Origin: Planctomycetota bacterium
GTDB lineage: Bacteria; Planctomycetota; Planctomycetia; Isosphaerales; Isosphaeraceae
Direction: 5' to 3'
DNA length: 39,122 nucleotides
Assembly: GCA_021777685.1 (NCBI GenBank)
Contig: JAJYDH010000002.1
Location: forward strand, 1-39,122
Shown: positions 15,709 through 24,319 of the stretch, one piece after another
Layout: each line of letters opens with the position of its first letter
Position numbering within the stretch: position 1 is the first letter of the stretch
Translations under genes and position numbers: made by a program
Notes under the pieces: model-generated
What the model was told of the DNA's origin: nothing
What the model saw: only the letters and a program-made list of their open reading frames with translations
Database searches by the model: none

Positions 15709-16571
15709 GGCGCCAGGGGGAGATCGCCATCATCGGCGTGGGCCTGATCGGAGGGTCGATCGGCCTGGCCCTGCGCTCGAAGGGCCGGGCGAAGCGGGTT
15801 GTCGGGATCGGCCGCGATCGAGGCCGGCTGGAGGAGGCAAAACGGCTCGGCGCCATCGACGATTTCACGACCGACCCGGCCGAGGGGGTCGCGGAGGCCG
15901 AAATCGCGGTCGTCTGCACGCCGGTCACTCGGATCGTCGAGGACATCCTGGTTGCCGCCCGATCCGGCCCGGATTCGATCCTGGTGACGGACGCGGGCAG
16001 CACCAAGTCCCGGATCGTCGAGGAGGTCGGGCGCGACCCGCGCGGCCGGGCCTGCTTCGTCGGCGCCCACCCGATCGCGGGATCGGAGCGTCAGGGGGCC
16101 GCTCATGGCCGCGCCGACCTGTTCGAAGGCCGCTCGTGCGTGCTGACCCCGACCCCGATCACACCGCCCGATCGCCTCGAACGCGCCAGACAATTCTGGG
16201 CCGGGCTGGGCTGTCGGGTCTTCGAGTTCGACCCGGCCGAACACGACCGGCGGCTCGCCCTGACCAGCCACCTCCCGCACGTCGTGGCCGCCGCCCTGGC
16301 GGGCTCGATCGACCCGGATCTGCTCCCGCTCGCCGCCGGGGCGTATCGCGACGGGACCCGCGTGGCCGAGGCCGATGCCGCGCTCTGGGCGGGGATCTTC
16401 GTCGAGAATCGCCGGCCGGTCCTCGAAGCCCTCGACCGGTTCGAAGCCCAGCTCGCCGACTTTCGGGAGGCGCTGGAGGCCGACGACCCGGGCAGGCTCG
16501 TCGAGTGGTGGGACGCCGCGAAGGGCCACCGTCGACGGTTCGGCCCTCCGCCCGATTCGCTTCCGGTTTGA
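15705..16571 (+). CDS. tyrA: Prephenate dehydrogenase
   Basis: A 288-aa NAD(P)-dependent dehydrogenase of the TyrA family, converting prephenate to 4-hydroxyphenylpyruvate in tyrosine synthesis. The nucleotide-binding motif is IIGVGLIGGSIGLAL (residues about 8-22). Other matching blocks are VVCTPVTRIVEDI, VTDAGSTKSRIV, FVGAHPIAGSERQGAAHGRADLFEG (substrate-binding region), LTSHLPHVVAAAL, and a helical C-terminal part with FVENRRPVLEAL. No chorismate mutase or ACT domain is attached. The TTG start overlaps the preceding small gene. Arogenate dehydrogenase is the main alternative, since the families share these motifs. Confidence 0.85.
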   Translation: MRRQGEIAIIGVGLIGGSIGLALRSKGRAKRVVGIGRDRGRLEEAKRLGAIDDFTTDPAEGVAEAEIAVVCTPVTRIVEDILVAARSGPDSILVTDAGSTKSRIVEEVGRDPRGRACFVGAHPIAGSERQGAAHGRADLFEGRSCVLTPTPITPPDRLERARQFWAGLGCRVFEFDPAEHDRRLALTSHLPHVVAAALAGSIDPDLLPLAAGAYRDGTRVAEADAALWAGIFVENRRPVLEALDRFEAQLADFREALEADDPGRLVEWWDAAKGHRRRFGPPPDSLPV

Positions 16572-16749
16572 AATCCTCGCGGGTATTCCTCATAATAAGG
16601 GCGCTGGTCCAACAACCGACGCCTGAAATTGGCACAACTCCAAGCTTTTCCCGATCTTCCGCGAAGCGAGACGGCCGCCCCACCGCTCGACGGGGCGACC
16701 GACGCGGAGGATTTTCGACCTGGCGAGATACGAAACGGGTCCTGGCCTC

Positions 16750-19599
16750 ATGCTCTGGCATCTCCAAATCGACCCCGCGCCGGGTCAGCTCGACCTCGCC
16801 GGACGGCGGATCGCCGCCGATGCCGCCGAACTCGGCCTGCCCGGCCCCTGGACCGTAGGGGCCTCCCGAGGGTTCCTGATCGAAGGGCCGCTCGACCGTC
16901 CGAGCGTGACGAGGGCCGCCGAGGCCGTACTGGTCGACCCGGTCGTCGAGACGTACTCGATGCGGGGCGTCGATGAATTCCAGGCCGTCGCCTCTTCGAG
17001 CACGGTCGTCCACGTCCTGCCCAAGCCGGGCGTGACCGACCCAGAGGCCGAGAGCGCCCTGGCCCTGCTCCGCGACCTCGGGCTGGCCGTCGAGAACGTC
17101 CGGACGATCCGGACCTATCGCGTCGAGGGGCCGGAAGCATCCCTCCCCCGCCTGATCGGCCGGGTCCTGGCCAACGATGCCGTCGAGCAGGCCGTCGTCG
17201 GCCCCCTGCCCTTCGACCGGCTCGGCCAGGGGACCTCGTACCGCTTCGCCCGGGTCGAGGTGCCGATCCTGGGCAAATCCGACGCCGAATTGCTCGACAT
17301 CAGCCGGAAAGGGCAGCTCCACTTCAGCCTGGCCGAGTTCCGGGCCGTGGAGCGGTACTTCGAGGAACTGGGCCGCGAGCCGACCGACTGCGAGCTGGAG
17401 ACCCTCGCCCAGACCTGGAGCGAGCACTGCTCGCACAAGACCCTCCGGGGGCGGATCGAGTTCGACGGCCGGGCGATCGACAACCTGCTCAAGCAGACCA
17501 TCTTCGGCGCGACCCAGCGGATGGGGCTCGACTGGCTGGTCAGCGTCTTCGCCGACAACGCCGGGGTCGTCCGGTTCGACGAGGATTATGACGTCTGCTT
17601 CAAGGTCGAGACGCACAACCACCCCTCGGCGATCGACCCTTACGGCGGGGCCAACACCGGGCTCGGCGGCGTGATCCGCGATCCGATGGGCACGGGCCTG
17701 GGCGCCAAGCCGATCTGCAACACCGACGTCTTCTGCGTCGCCCCGCCCGACACCCCGGCCGATTCTCTGCCGGCCGGCGTCCTCCACCCGCGCCGGATCT
17801 TGAAGGGGATCGTCGCCGGGGTCCGCGACTACGGCAACCGGATGGGCATCCCGACCGTCAACGGGGCGCTCGTCGGCCATCCCGCCTACCTGGCGAACCC
17901 GCTTGTCTTCTGCGGGACGGTCGGCCTGATCCCCCGGGGGATGTCGACCAAGTCGGTCGAGCCCGGCGACCGGATCGTCGCCATCGGCGGCCGGACCGGC
18001 CGCGACGGCATCCACGGCGCCACGTTCAGCTCGGTCGAACTGACCAGCGAGAGCGAGTCGATCTCCGGCGGCGCCGTCCAGATCGGCAACGCGATCACCG
18101 AGAAGATGGTCCTCGACGTCGTCCTCCAGGCCCGCGATCGCGGCCTCTTCCGCTCGATCACCGACTGCGGCGCCGGCGGGTTCAGCTCGGCCGTCGGCGA
18201 GATGGGGGCCGAACTTGGGGCGGAGGTCGACCTCGACCGCGCCCCGCTCAAATACGAGGGGCTGTCATACACCGAGATCTGGATCTCCGAGGCCCAGGAA
18301 CGGATGGTCCTGGCCGTCCCGCCCGAGAAATGGGCCGAACTTCGGGCTCTCTGCGAGTCGGAAGGGGTCGAGGCGACCGACCTCGGCCGGTTCGTGGATA
18401 CCGGCCGGCTGACCTTGAAATACCACGGCGAGGTCGTCGGCGACCTGTCGATGCACTTCCTCCACGACGGCCGCCCCGCCGTGATCCGCAAGGCGACGTT
18501 CACGCCGGTCGAGCCGAAGCCCCTCGAATTGCCCAACCAGGCCGATTACACGAAGGATCTCCTCGACATCCTCGGCACCTGGGACGTTTGCAGCAAGGAA
18601 TGGATCGTCCGCCAGTACGACCACGAGGTCCAGGCCCGCACCGTGGTCAAGCCGCTGGTCGGGGTGCTCGACGACGGGCCGGGGGATGCGTCGGTTGTCC
18701 TGCCGGTGGCGGGCTCGATGCGAGGGCTGGCGATCTCCTGCGGGATCAACCCGCGTCACGGGCTGATCGACCCCTACGCGATGGCCGGGTGCGTGATCGA
18801 CGAGGCCGTGAGGAACTGCGTGGCCGTCGGCGCCGACCCGGACCGGATCGCGATCCTCGACAACTTCTGCTGGGGCAATACCGAGCGGCCCGAGACGCTG
18901 GGCTCGCTCGTCCGCGCCGCCGAGGGCTGTCGAGACGTGGCGCTGGCCTACGGGACGCCGTTCATCTCGGGCAAGGACAGCCTGTACAACGAATACACGC
19001 ATGAAGGCAAGAGCCTGGCCATCCCGCCGACCCTGCTCATCAGCGCGATGGGCCAGATTCCCGACGTCCGCAAGTGCGTGACGATGGATCTGAAGGAGGC
19101 CGGCAACCTCCTGCTCCTGGTCGGCGAAACGCGCGACGAACTGGGCGGCTCGCACTGGGCGATGGTCCGGGGACTTGAAGGGGGCGATGTTCCCCGGGTG
19201 GACCCCGAGACCGCGCCTCGCATCTTCCGGGCCCTCTACTCGGCCATCTCCCGTGGCCTGGTCCGGTCGTGCCACGACCTGAGCGAAGGGGGCCTGGCCG
19301 TCGCCCTTGCCGAGATGGCCCTCGCGGGCGGCCTGGGCTTGGAGGCGGGGTTCGGCCTGGACCACTCATCCTCGCACCCGGCCTCGTTGCTGTTCTCGGA
19401 GTCGCCGACCCGTTTCGTCCTGGAAGTCCGCCCCGACGCGGTCGCCGAGCTTCGATCCCTGTTCGAGGGGCTGCCGATTGGCGAGGTTGGCACGGTGACA
19501 GACACCCCTCGGCTGGTCGTCCGCCACTCCGAAACGACCCTCATCGATGCACCGCTGTCCGCCCTGAAAGAAGCCTGGCAGGCCCCGCTCCGCTGGTGA
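16750..19599 (+). CDS. purL: FGAM synthase, PurL with two N-terminal PurS-like repeats
   Basis: A 949-aa phosphoribosylformylglycinamidine synthase, the fourth step of purine synthesis, using ATP and ammonia from PurQ. Residues 1-70 and about 85-153 look like two PurS-like repeats; the second has VVHVLPKPGVTDPEAES and VENVRTIRTYRVEG. The PurL body follows, with FSLAEFRAVERYFEELGREPTDCELETLAQTWSEHCSHK (about 195-235), the ATP/metal block FKVETHNHPSAIDPYGGANTGLGG, GGRTGRDGIHGATFSS, SITDCGAGGFSSAVGEMG, and later CHDLSEGGLAVALAEMA. PurS is usually a separate 80-aa protein in small-PurL systems. No glutaminase domain is fused; purQ lies 1 kb downstream. Confidence 0.93.
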   Translation: MLWHLQIDPAPGQLDLAGRRIAADAAELGLPGPWTVGASRGFLIEGPLDRPSVTRAAEAVLVDPVVETYSMRGVDEFQAVASSSTVVHVLPKPGVTDPEAESALALLRDLGLAVENVRTIRTYRVEGPEASLPRLIGRVLANDAVEQAVVGPLPFDRLGQGTSYRFARVEVPILGKSDAELLDISRKGQLHFSLAEFRAVERYFEELGREPTDCELETLAQTWSEHCSHKTLRGRIEFDGRAIDNLLKQTIFGATQRMGLDWLVSVFADNAGVVRFDEDYDVCFKVETHNHPSAIDPYGGANTGLGGVIRDPMGTGLGAKPICNTDVFCVAPPDTPADSLPAGVLHPRRILKGIVAGVRDYGNRMGIPTVNGALVGHPAYLANPLVFCGTVGLIPRGMSTKSVEPGDRIVAIGGRTGRDGIHGATFSSVELTSESESISGGAVQIGNAITEKMVLDVVLQARDRGLFRSITDCGAGGFSSAVGEMGAELGAEVDLDRAPLKYEGLSYTEIWISEAQERMVLAVPPEKWAELRALCESEGVEATDLGRFVDTGRLTLKYHGEVVGDLSMHFLHDGRPAVIRKATFTPVEPKPLELPNQADYTKDLLDILGTWDVCSKEWIVRQYDHEVQARTVVKPLVGVLDDGPGDASVVLPVAGSMRGLAISCGINPRHGLIDPYAMAGCVIDEAVRNCVAVGADPDRIAILDNFCWGNTERPETLGSLVRAAEGCRDVALAYGTPFISGKDSLYNEYTHEGKSLAIPPTLLISAMGQIPDVRKCVTMDLKEAGNLLLLVGETRDELGGSHWAMVRGLEGGDVPRVDPETAPRIFRALYSAISRGLVRSCHDLSEGGLAVALAEMALAGGLGLEAGFGLDHSSSHPASLLFSESPTRFVLEVRPDAVAELRSLFEGLPIGEVGTVTDTPRLVVRHSETTLIDAPLSALKEAWQAPLRW

Positions 19600-19648
19600 G
19601 CAAGCTCGCTCGAAAACGCCCCGCACTAAAACGCAAAGGAAAACGCCG

Positions 19649-20494
19649 ATGCTACGCTTCGTGACCTTCGTCGACGGCTCGAATCTCGACGGTGTCCTGA
19701 AACACCTGAATTTGCGGGTGGACGACTACGGTTCTTTCTATCGCCATGTCTTCGAGCAGAGCGTGCAGTACTGGGGCCGGACCTTCGCCGACGGCTCCCC
19801 CTGGCCCTCGGCGCAGCATTCGCGGATCTACTGGTATGTCGTCGGCAAGATGGACGAGTGGGACCTGAACGACCCCAAGGCCGAGGCCCGGCTCCGGAGC
19901 CGGTTCGAGTTGAACCCCCGCCTCCGCGACAGCTACCTGGAAGACATCGCCCGCCGCCTGCCCGACCTCCCGCACGACCGGCGGAACGAAGAAGCCTGGA
20001 ACCTCTGCTTCGCCGAGACCCGCGAGTGGTACGAGAACAAGCGCCGGGCCCTGGAGCGGAAGAAGCGGTTCTATCACGGCGTCCAGGCCGCGACCGACTT
20101 CGTCGAGATCCGCCAGGAAGGGCACTGGAAGGTCGACCTCCTGCACCACACCCTGAACGAGAAAGGGCTCGACACCAGCCTCGCCGTGGACATGGTCGCG
20201 CTCCAGGACACTTATGACATCGCCATCCTGATCTCGGGCGACGCCGACGGCATCCCGGGCATCAACTACGTCAAGGGGCGGTCGAAGCACGTCGGCGTGG
20301 CCGAGTTCCGCCGGGGGGCCCCGGCCGACTTCCCGACCAAGGGGGCCTCGTCCCGCCTCAAGATCGCCGCCGACTTCGTCGTCCAGGTCTACGAGGCCGA
20401 CATGATCCGCCGGAACCTCGCCTACCGCGCGGAGCCGGATTATCCCAATGTCTCGTATTCCCCGGCCACGCTGCCTCACGAGGGGAATTACTGA
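19649..20494 (+). CDS. NYN-domain (PIN-like) predicted ribonuclease
   Basis: A 281-aa NYN/LabA-like protein. The acidic metal site is predicted from FVDGSNLDG near the N-terminus (Asp9), KGLDTSLAVDMVALQ in the middle (two Asp) and AILISGDADGIPGI later (two Asp), the usual order for PIN-like nucleases. A charged helical insert (ETREWYENKRRALERKKRF) lies between. AAAGGAAA precedes the ATG by 8 bases. It sits between purL and purQ on the same strand, 49 bases after purL, so it is probably cotranscribed with purine genes. Whether it is an active RNase and what it cuts are unknown. Confidence 0.85.
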   Translation: MLRFVTFVDGSNLDGVLKHLNLRVDDYGSFYRHVFEQSVQYWGRTFADGSPWPSAQHSRIYWYVVGKMDEWDLNDPKAEARLRSRFELNPRLRDSYLEDIARRLPDLPHDRRNEEAWNLCFAETREWYENKRRALERKKRFYHGVQAATDFVEIRQEGHWKVDLLHHTLNEKGLDTSLAVDMVALQDTYDIAILISGDADGIPGINYVKGRSKHVGVAEFRRGAPADFPTKGASSRLKIAADFVVQVYEADMIRRNLAYRAEPDYPNVSYSPATLPHEGNY

Positions 20495-20521
20495 GCCCGG
20501 ATTTCGGATTGCCTCGCTCAC

Positions 20522-20566
20522 ATTTCAAATCTCAGATTTCAAATCACAGATTTGAGATCTGAGATG
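20522..20566. repeat. AT-rich imperfect palindrome before purQ
   Basis: AAATCTCAGATTT (20527-20539) and AGATTTGAGATCT (20548-20560) pair as an imperfect stem with an 8-base loop, and ATCTGAGAT continues the motif. The AT content contrasts sharply with the GC-rich surroundings, so it looks inserted. It lies 28 bases after the NYN gene stop and could attenuate or terminate transcription into purQ. Confidence 0.5.
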
Positions 20567-20602
20567 ATCGTTCCTTTTTTCTGTCACCAGGGACATCGAC
20601 CC

Positions 20603-21376
20603 ATGCCCAAGCCCCGCGCCCTCGTCCTGCGGGCCCCCGGGACGAATTGCGACGAGGAGACGGCCTTCGCCTGGCGGCTGGCGGGGGCCGAGGCCGAGAC
20701 CTGGCACATCGGCCGCGTCCTGGGATCGCCCGACGGGCTCGACTCGTTCCAGATCCTGACCCTGCCCGGCGGGTTCTCGTACGGCGACGACCTCGGCTCG
20801 GGCAAGATCCTGGCGAGCCGCCTCGGCACCGTCCTGGGCGACCCTCTCCGGCGGTTCCTCGACCGCGGCGGCCTGGTCCTGGGGATCTGCAACGGCTTCC
20901 AGGTCCTCGTCAAGGCGGGCCTGCTGCCGGGCGCGGCGGGGCTGGGCCATGCCACGCTCACCTTTAACGACTCGGGGCACTTCGAGTCCCGCTGGTCCCG
21001 CCTGATCCCAACGCCCGGCCTCAGCCCGTTCCTGCTCGACGACGAGCCGATCGAATTGCCCGTCGCCCACGGCGAGGGGAAATTCGTCCTCGCCGAGGAT
21101 GACGCCCTGGCGAGATTGGAATCGGCCGGTCAGGTCGTCCTGCGCTACGCCGACGAGTCCGGTCGGGTCGCCTCGACCTACCCCGCGAACCCCAACGGGT
21201 CGCCCGGGGCCGTCGCCGGCCTCTGCGACCCCACCGGCCGCGTCTTCGGCCTGATGCCCCACCCCGAGCGCCACGTCGACCCGCTCCACCACCCCCGCTG
21301 GACCCGCCGTGGCCTCGACCGCGAGGGGGACGGCCTGCGGATCTTCCGGAACGCCGTCCGGGCCCTCGGCGCCTGA
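20603..21376 (+). CDS. purQ: FGAM synthase glutaminase subunit PurQ
   Basis: A 257-aa class I glutamine amidotransferase that supplies ammonia to PurL. The start APGTNCDEETAFAWRLAGAEAE and LPGGFSYGDDLGSGKILASR are PurQ signatures. The catalytic Cys lies in LGICNGFQVL, and His and Glu in LMPHPERHVDPL. The ATG at 20603 gives the family N-terminus. It is the last gene of the purL-NYN-purQ set. The C-terminus extends a little past the usual end with REGDGLRIFRNAVRALGA. The function is well supported. Confidence 0.95.
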   Translation: MPKPRALVLRAPGTNCDEETAFAWRLAGAEAETWHIGRVLGSPDGLDSFQILTLPGGFSYGDDLGSGKILASRLGTVLGDPLRRFLDRGGLVLGICNGFQVLVKAGLLPGAAGLGHATLTFNDSGHFESRWSRLIPTPGLSPFLLDDEPIELPVAHGEGKFVLAEDDALARLESAGQVVLRYADESGRVASTYPANPNGSPGAVAGLCDPTGRVFGLMPHPERHVDPLHHPRWTRRGLDREGDGLRIFRNAVRALGA

Positions 21377-21521
21377 GATCCTGACGCTCGGAAAACCTCG
21401 GATTCGCGCGAACATCACCGCGATGCCTCGCGTCTATCCTGCATCGGGCGAGGATGACGAGGGCCGGACGACCCGGCCCCGACATTTTCCCCCCGAAGCA
21501 CCTTACCGGACCGAGGACGCG

Positions 21522-21620
21522 ATGAGTCGCCGGGGTGATTTCCGCCAGGATCGGCCGTCATCGAGCCAGGACGCCCATCGACCGGAGTCCCGGCGGCTCG
21601 ACGGCCCGTGGTCTCCCTAG
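21522..21620 (+). CDS. Possible 32-aa small ORF upstream of the tRNA array
   Basis: An ATG at 21522 follows GAGGA by 4 bases and opens a 32-residue polar, Arg/Asp/Ser-rich peptide (MSRRGDFRQDRPSSSQ...). It ends at TAG and is followed 35 bases later by a hairpin. It is the only candidate in the 322-base gap between purQ and the first tRNA. Short length and no recognisable family make it uncertain. Confidence 0.25.
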   Translation: MSRRGDFRQDRPSSSQDAHRPESRRLDGPWSP

Positions 21621-21654
21621 GCCCCTCGCGACGAATCCTCGGATCGCGCGGAAC

Positions 21655-21684
21655 GGGCCCGGTGTCATCGCGACGACCGGGCCT
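21655..21684 (+). terminator. Hairpin, possible terminator before the tRNA array
   Basis: GGGCCCGGT and ACCGGGCCT form a 9-bp stem with a 12-base loop, followed by CTTCGTT. It may end transcription from the purQ side or from the small ORF, insulating the tRNA genes that begin 15 bases later. Confidence 0.4.
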
Positions 21685-21698
21685 CTTCGTTGAATGAC

Positions 21699-21771
21699 GG
21701 CCCGTTCGGCTATCGGCACAGGCCACCGCCCCTACCAGGCGGAGAGGAGGGTTCGACTCCCTCACGGGTTA
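21699..21771 (+). tRNA. tRNA-Val (TAC), first copy
   Basis: A full cloverleaf folds: acceptor GGCCCGT/ACGGGTT with two G-U pairs, anticodon stem CCGCC/GGCGG, T-arm GAGGG-TTCGACT-CCCTC, A73. The anticodon loop CCTACCA has C at 33 and also C at 37, both unusual. No CCA is encoded. Confidence 0.75.
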
Positions 21772-21806
21772 CTGATCCGCGCATCGAGTTCGAACGATCC
21801 ACGCAT

Positions 21807-21880
21807 CGGGATGTGGGAAAGCCTGGTAATCCGCCTGCCTTGGGAGCAGGAGACCGCCGGTTCGAATCCGGCCATCCCGA
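21807..21880 (+). tRNA. tRNA-Pro (TGG)
   Basis: Acceptor CGGGATG/CATCCCG, anticodon stem CCTGC/GCAGG with loop CTTGGGA (normal U33), T-arm GCCGG-TTCGAAT-CCGGC, A73. This is one of the most canonical members of the array. Confidence 0.9.
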
Positions 21881-21894
21881 CTGACCCGACCGTC

Positions 21895-21966
21895 GCACCG
21901 GTCATCTAGCGGCGAAGATCCCGCGCCCGTAACGCGGCAACGTGGGTTCGAGTCCCACCCGGTGCC
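21895..21966 (+). tRNA. tRNA-Thr (CGT)
   Basis: Acceptor GCACCGG/CCGGTGC, D-stem ATCT/AGAT, anticodon stem CCGCG/CGCGG with loop CCCGTAA (C33), T-arm GTGGG-TTCGAGT-CCCAC. The discriminator is C, unusual for threonine tRNA. No CCA is encoded. Confidence 0.8.
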
Positions 21967-21999
21967 CTCTCGTCTTTGACAATCCGGCCTCGGTGAAGC

Positions 22000-22070
22000 G
22001 TGCCCATGATGTAGCGGAAGCCTGCCGCCTCGCCGTGGCGGAAGTGCGGGTTCGACTCCCGCTGGGCACT
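22000..22070 (+). tRNA. tRNA-Gly (GCC)
   Basis: Acceptor GTGCCCA/TGGGCAC, anticodon stem CCGCC/GGCGG with loop TCGCCGT (C33), T-arm GCGGG-TTCGACT-CCCGC, T73. The D-stem is weak (one mismatch in four). It is the last gene of the first tRNA block, with 186 bases to the protease start. Confidence 0.78.
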
Positions 22071-22139
22071 TGAAGACAGCCGTGGGACCTCGACGGCGAG
22101 GTCGGATGAACGCCCGAGAACGGAAAACTAAGTGCATCA

Positions 22140-22168
22140 TTGTCAAAGCGAGTGACGTCCGCTAATCT
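22140..22168 (+). promoter_or_regulatory. Sigma70-like promoter of the trypsin-like protease gene
   Basis: TTGTCA (22140-22145), a 17-base spacer and TAATCT (22163-22168) give a plausible promoter about 90 bases before the ATG. This would let the protease gene be transcribed separately from the tRNA genes around it. Confidence 0.4.
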
Positions 22169-22256
22169 GCACCGTCCGACCCCTCTTTTCGCGAGTTGTC
22201 CCGGCGGGCCTTTTTTCGGCGCGGCGTCTCCGCCCTCCTCCGACAGGGAGTTTGCG

Positions 22257-23999
22257 ATGAAGCACCATCCCGTTTCGATCCGTCTCGCCCTAATTTTGGT
22301 CTTCGCGACCTCAACCGCCCGAGCCCAGGAAGCGCTCGCGCCGGAGACCGCCCGGCGGCTCAAGGATGCGACGGTTTACGTCAAGGTCGCCATCGGGCCG
22401 CTGGCCCTGTCGGGCTCGGGGTTCGTGATCGAGTCGACCGGGGATTCGGCCCTGATCGTGACCAATCAGCATGTCGTCGTGAAGCCCAAGGTCCTCGCCC
22501 CCGGCGGATTCATCCCGGGCCTTCGCGGTCGCGACCGGCTCGCGCTGTCCATGATCCAGCGGACGTTGGCGGCCAATGAGCCCGTCATCTCGGCGGTCCT
22601 CAACAGCGGCGAGCCCAACGAGCAGGTGGTCAAGGCCGAGGTGCTCTGCCAGGTGGAGGACCCCGACCTGGCCGTGCTCAAGGTCACGGGCCTGAAGGGT
22701 GCCCCGAAGCCGATCGAGTTCCGCCAGACGACCCCGCTCTCGGAGACGATGCCGGTCCTGATCCTCGGTTTCCCGTTCGGGGACACGCTCGCGACGAACA
22801 AGGGCAACCCGAATATCACGATCGGCAAGGGTTCGGTCTCGAGCATCCACAGGGACAAGTCGGGCAAGGTGACCAAGGTCCAGATCGACGGGGCCATCAA
22901 CCCGGGCAACAGCGGCGGCCCGGTGGTCGACGCCAAGGGGAACCTGATCGGGATCTCGGTGCAGGCCATCCAGGGGAGCAACATCGGCCTGGCGATCCCC
23001 GCCGGCGAGGTCCACGCGATGCTGGATGGGAGCCTGGGCCGGCCCTCGATCGCGGCGACCCCGTCCGTCAACGGCGCCCCGCCCAAATACGAGATCCTGG
23101 TGCCGGTGATCGACCCGATGAAGAAGCTCAAGTCGGCCACCGTGCAGTACGTCCTCAAGCCGATCCCGGCGGATGCGAGCCGGTCCGGCCAGTTCCAGCT
23201 TTCCTCCGACGCGGCGCTCAAGAAGCTCGACCTGGCCCCGAAGGGCGGGATCGCCCGGGTCGACCTGTCGCTCGACCCGAAGGCCGCGCCGACGATCAAG
23301 CAGGTCACCGTCCAGGCGTCTTACGTCAACGGCGAGGGGAAGACGGTCTATCTCAATCCGCAGGTCGTGACCATCCCGGCGGCGGTCCAGGTGACGAGGG
23401 CCGCCGGGGGAACCACCACGACGACCAGGACCGAGGGCGGGACCACGACCACGACCACGACGAAGACCGAGGGTGGCGTCACCACGACGACCACCGAGAC
23501 CGTGGGCCCCGACGGGCGGACGAGCCGCCGTCAGACGACATCGACTCGCGGAGGCTCGTCGGGCAATCCGCCGGCGACCTCGGGGGCCGGCAAGGGCCTG
23601 GCCCTCAAGGTCGGCGACAAGGCGATGGTGACCTGGGCGGGCAAGGCCGTGACCGCCGAGGTCGTCGGCTTCGCCGCCACGGGCTGGGTCAAGGTGAAGT
23701 TCCCCTTCAACGGCATCGAGCTGACGCCCACCCTCCCCCCGGACCAGGTGAAGCTGATCGCCGAGAAGAAGAAATCGCCGCCGGCCGGGGCTACCCTGCG
23801 GACCTGGGCGAGCAAGGGGAACAAGTTCACGATCAAGGCGAAGTTCGTCGAGCTGAAGGACGACTCGCTCACCCTCGAAAAAGAGGACGGCGAGGCCGTG
23901 ACCCTCTCGCTCGACAAGCTGACCGAGGCCGACCAGAAGGCGGCCCGCCAGCTCGCCGACGAGTCGGAAGAGAACCCCTTCGCCACCAAGCCCCGGTAA
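22257..23999 (+). CDS. Secreted trypsin-like protease with SHD1 domain
   Basis: A 580-aa exported protein with signal peptide (VSIRLALILVFATSTARAQ) and a DegP/HtrA-like chymotrypsin-fold domain: His72 in VTNQHVV, Asp137 in EDPDLAVLKV, Ser219 in INPGNSGGPVVD. No PDZ domain is seen. A beta-rich middle, a Thr-rich tract (about residues 380-420) and a second small domain (KVGDKAMVTWAGKAVTAEVVGF) follow. The C-terminus is an SHD1-type domain (LRTWASKGNKFTIKAKFVELKDDSLTLEKEDG, then LSLDKLTEADQKAARQL), common in planctomycete exported proteins. The ATG at 22257 has AGGGAG 8 bases upstream. It separates the first four tRNA genes from the rest of the array. Confidence 0.85.
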   Translation: MKHHPVSIRLALILVFATSTARAQEALAPETARRLKDATVYVKVAIGPLALSGSGFVIESTGDSALIVTNQHVVVKPKVLAPGGFIPGLRGRDRLALSMIQRTLAANEPVISAVLNSGEPNEQVVKAEVLCQVEDPDLAVLKVTGLKGAPKPIEFRQTTPLSETMPVLILGFPFGDTLATNKGNPNITIGKGSVSSIHRDKSGKVTKVQIDGAINPGNSGGPVVDAKGNLIGISVQAIQGSNIGLAIPAGEVHAMLDGSLGRPSIAATPSVNGAPPKYEILVPVIDPMKKLKSATVQYVLKPIPADASRSGQFQLSSDAALKKLDLAPKGGIARVDLSLDPKAAPTIKQVTVQASYVNGEGKTVYLNPQVVTIPAAVQVTRAAGGTTTTTRTEGGTTTTTTTKTEGGVTTTTTETVGPDGRTSRRQTTSTRGGSSGNPPATSGAGKGLALKVGDKAMVTWAGKAVTAEVVGFAATGWVKVKFPFNGIELTPTLPPDQVKLIAEKKKSPPAGATLRTWASKGNKFTIKAKFVELKDDSLTLEKEDGEAVTLSLDKLTEADQKAARQLADESEENPFATKPR

Positions 24000-24128
24000 G
24001 AGCCCGCGACCGCGACCGAGCAGAGTGCGGGTTGCCCGCCGACCTTCCCCATCAATCCAGGGAGGGCCGGCGGCGTGCATCCTGCTGGAATCCGCCCTCG
24101 GACATCTCCCGACCGACTCCCGATCAAG

Positions 24129-24203
24129 ACCGGGGTTGGATGAGTTGGTTCATCCGCCTCCCTGTTAAGGAGGATCGCGCAGGCTCGATTCCTGCCCCCG
24201 GTG
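24129..24203 (+). tRNA. tRNA-Asn (GTT)
   Basis: Acceptor ACCGGGG/CCCCGGT, D-stem GGAT/ATCC, anticodon stem CCTCC/GGAGG with loop CTGTTAA (U33), T-arm GCAGG-CTCGATT-CCTGC, G73. The T-loop begins with C at 54 instead of T. Confidence 0.88.
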
Positions 24204-24223
24204 CTGTCCTCGCGCGACTCTTC

Positions 24224-24307
24224 GGAAGGGCAAGCCAATCGGAGATGGCAGCCGTTTCGAAAACGGCCGAGCGTTGAGCCTTGGGGGTTCGACTCCCTCC
24301 CCTTCCG
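24224..24307 (+). tRNA. tRNA-Ser (CGA)
   Basis: Acceptor GGAAGGG/CCCTTCC, anticodon stem GCCGT/ACGGC with loop TTCGAAA (U33), a long class II variable arm, T-stem with one G-U pair, G73 as expected for serine. No CCA is encoded. Confidence 0.92.
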
Positions 24308-24319
24308 CCTCGACTCCAC

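Noticed and set aside
16159..18015. 618-aa minus-strand frame opposite tyrA and purL
   Set aside because: No start signal and no domain, and it is fully antisense to two strongly conserved genes.
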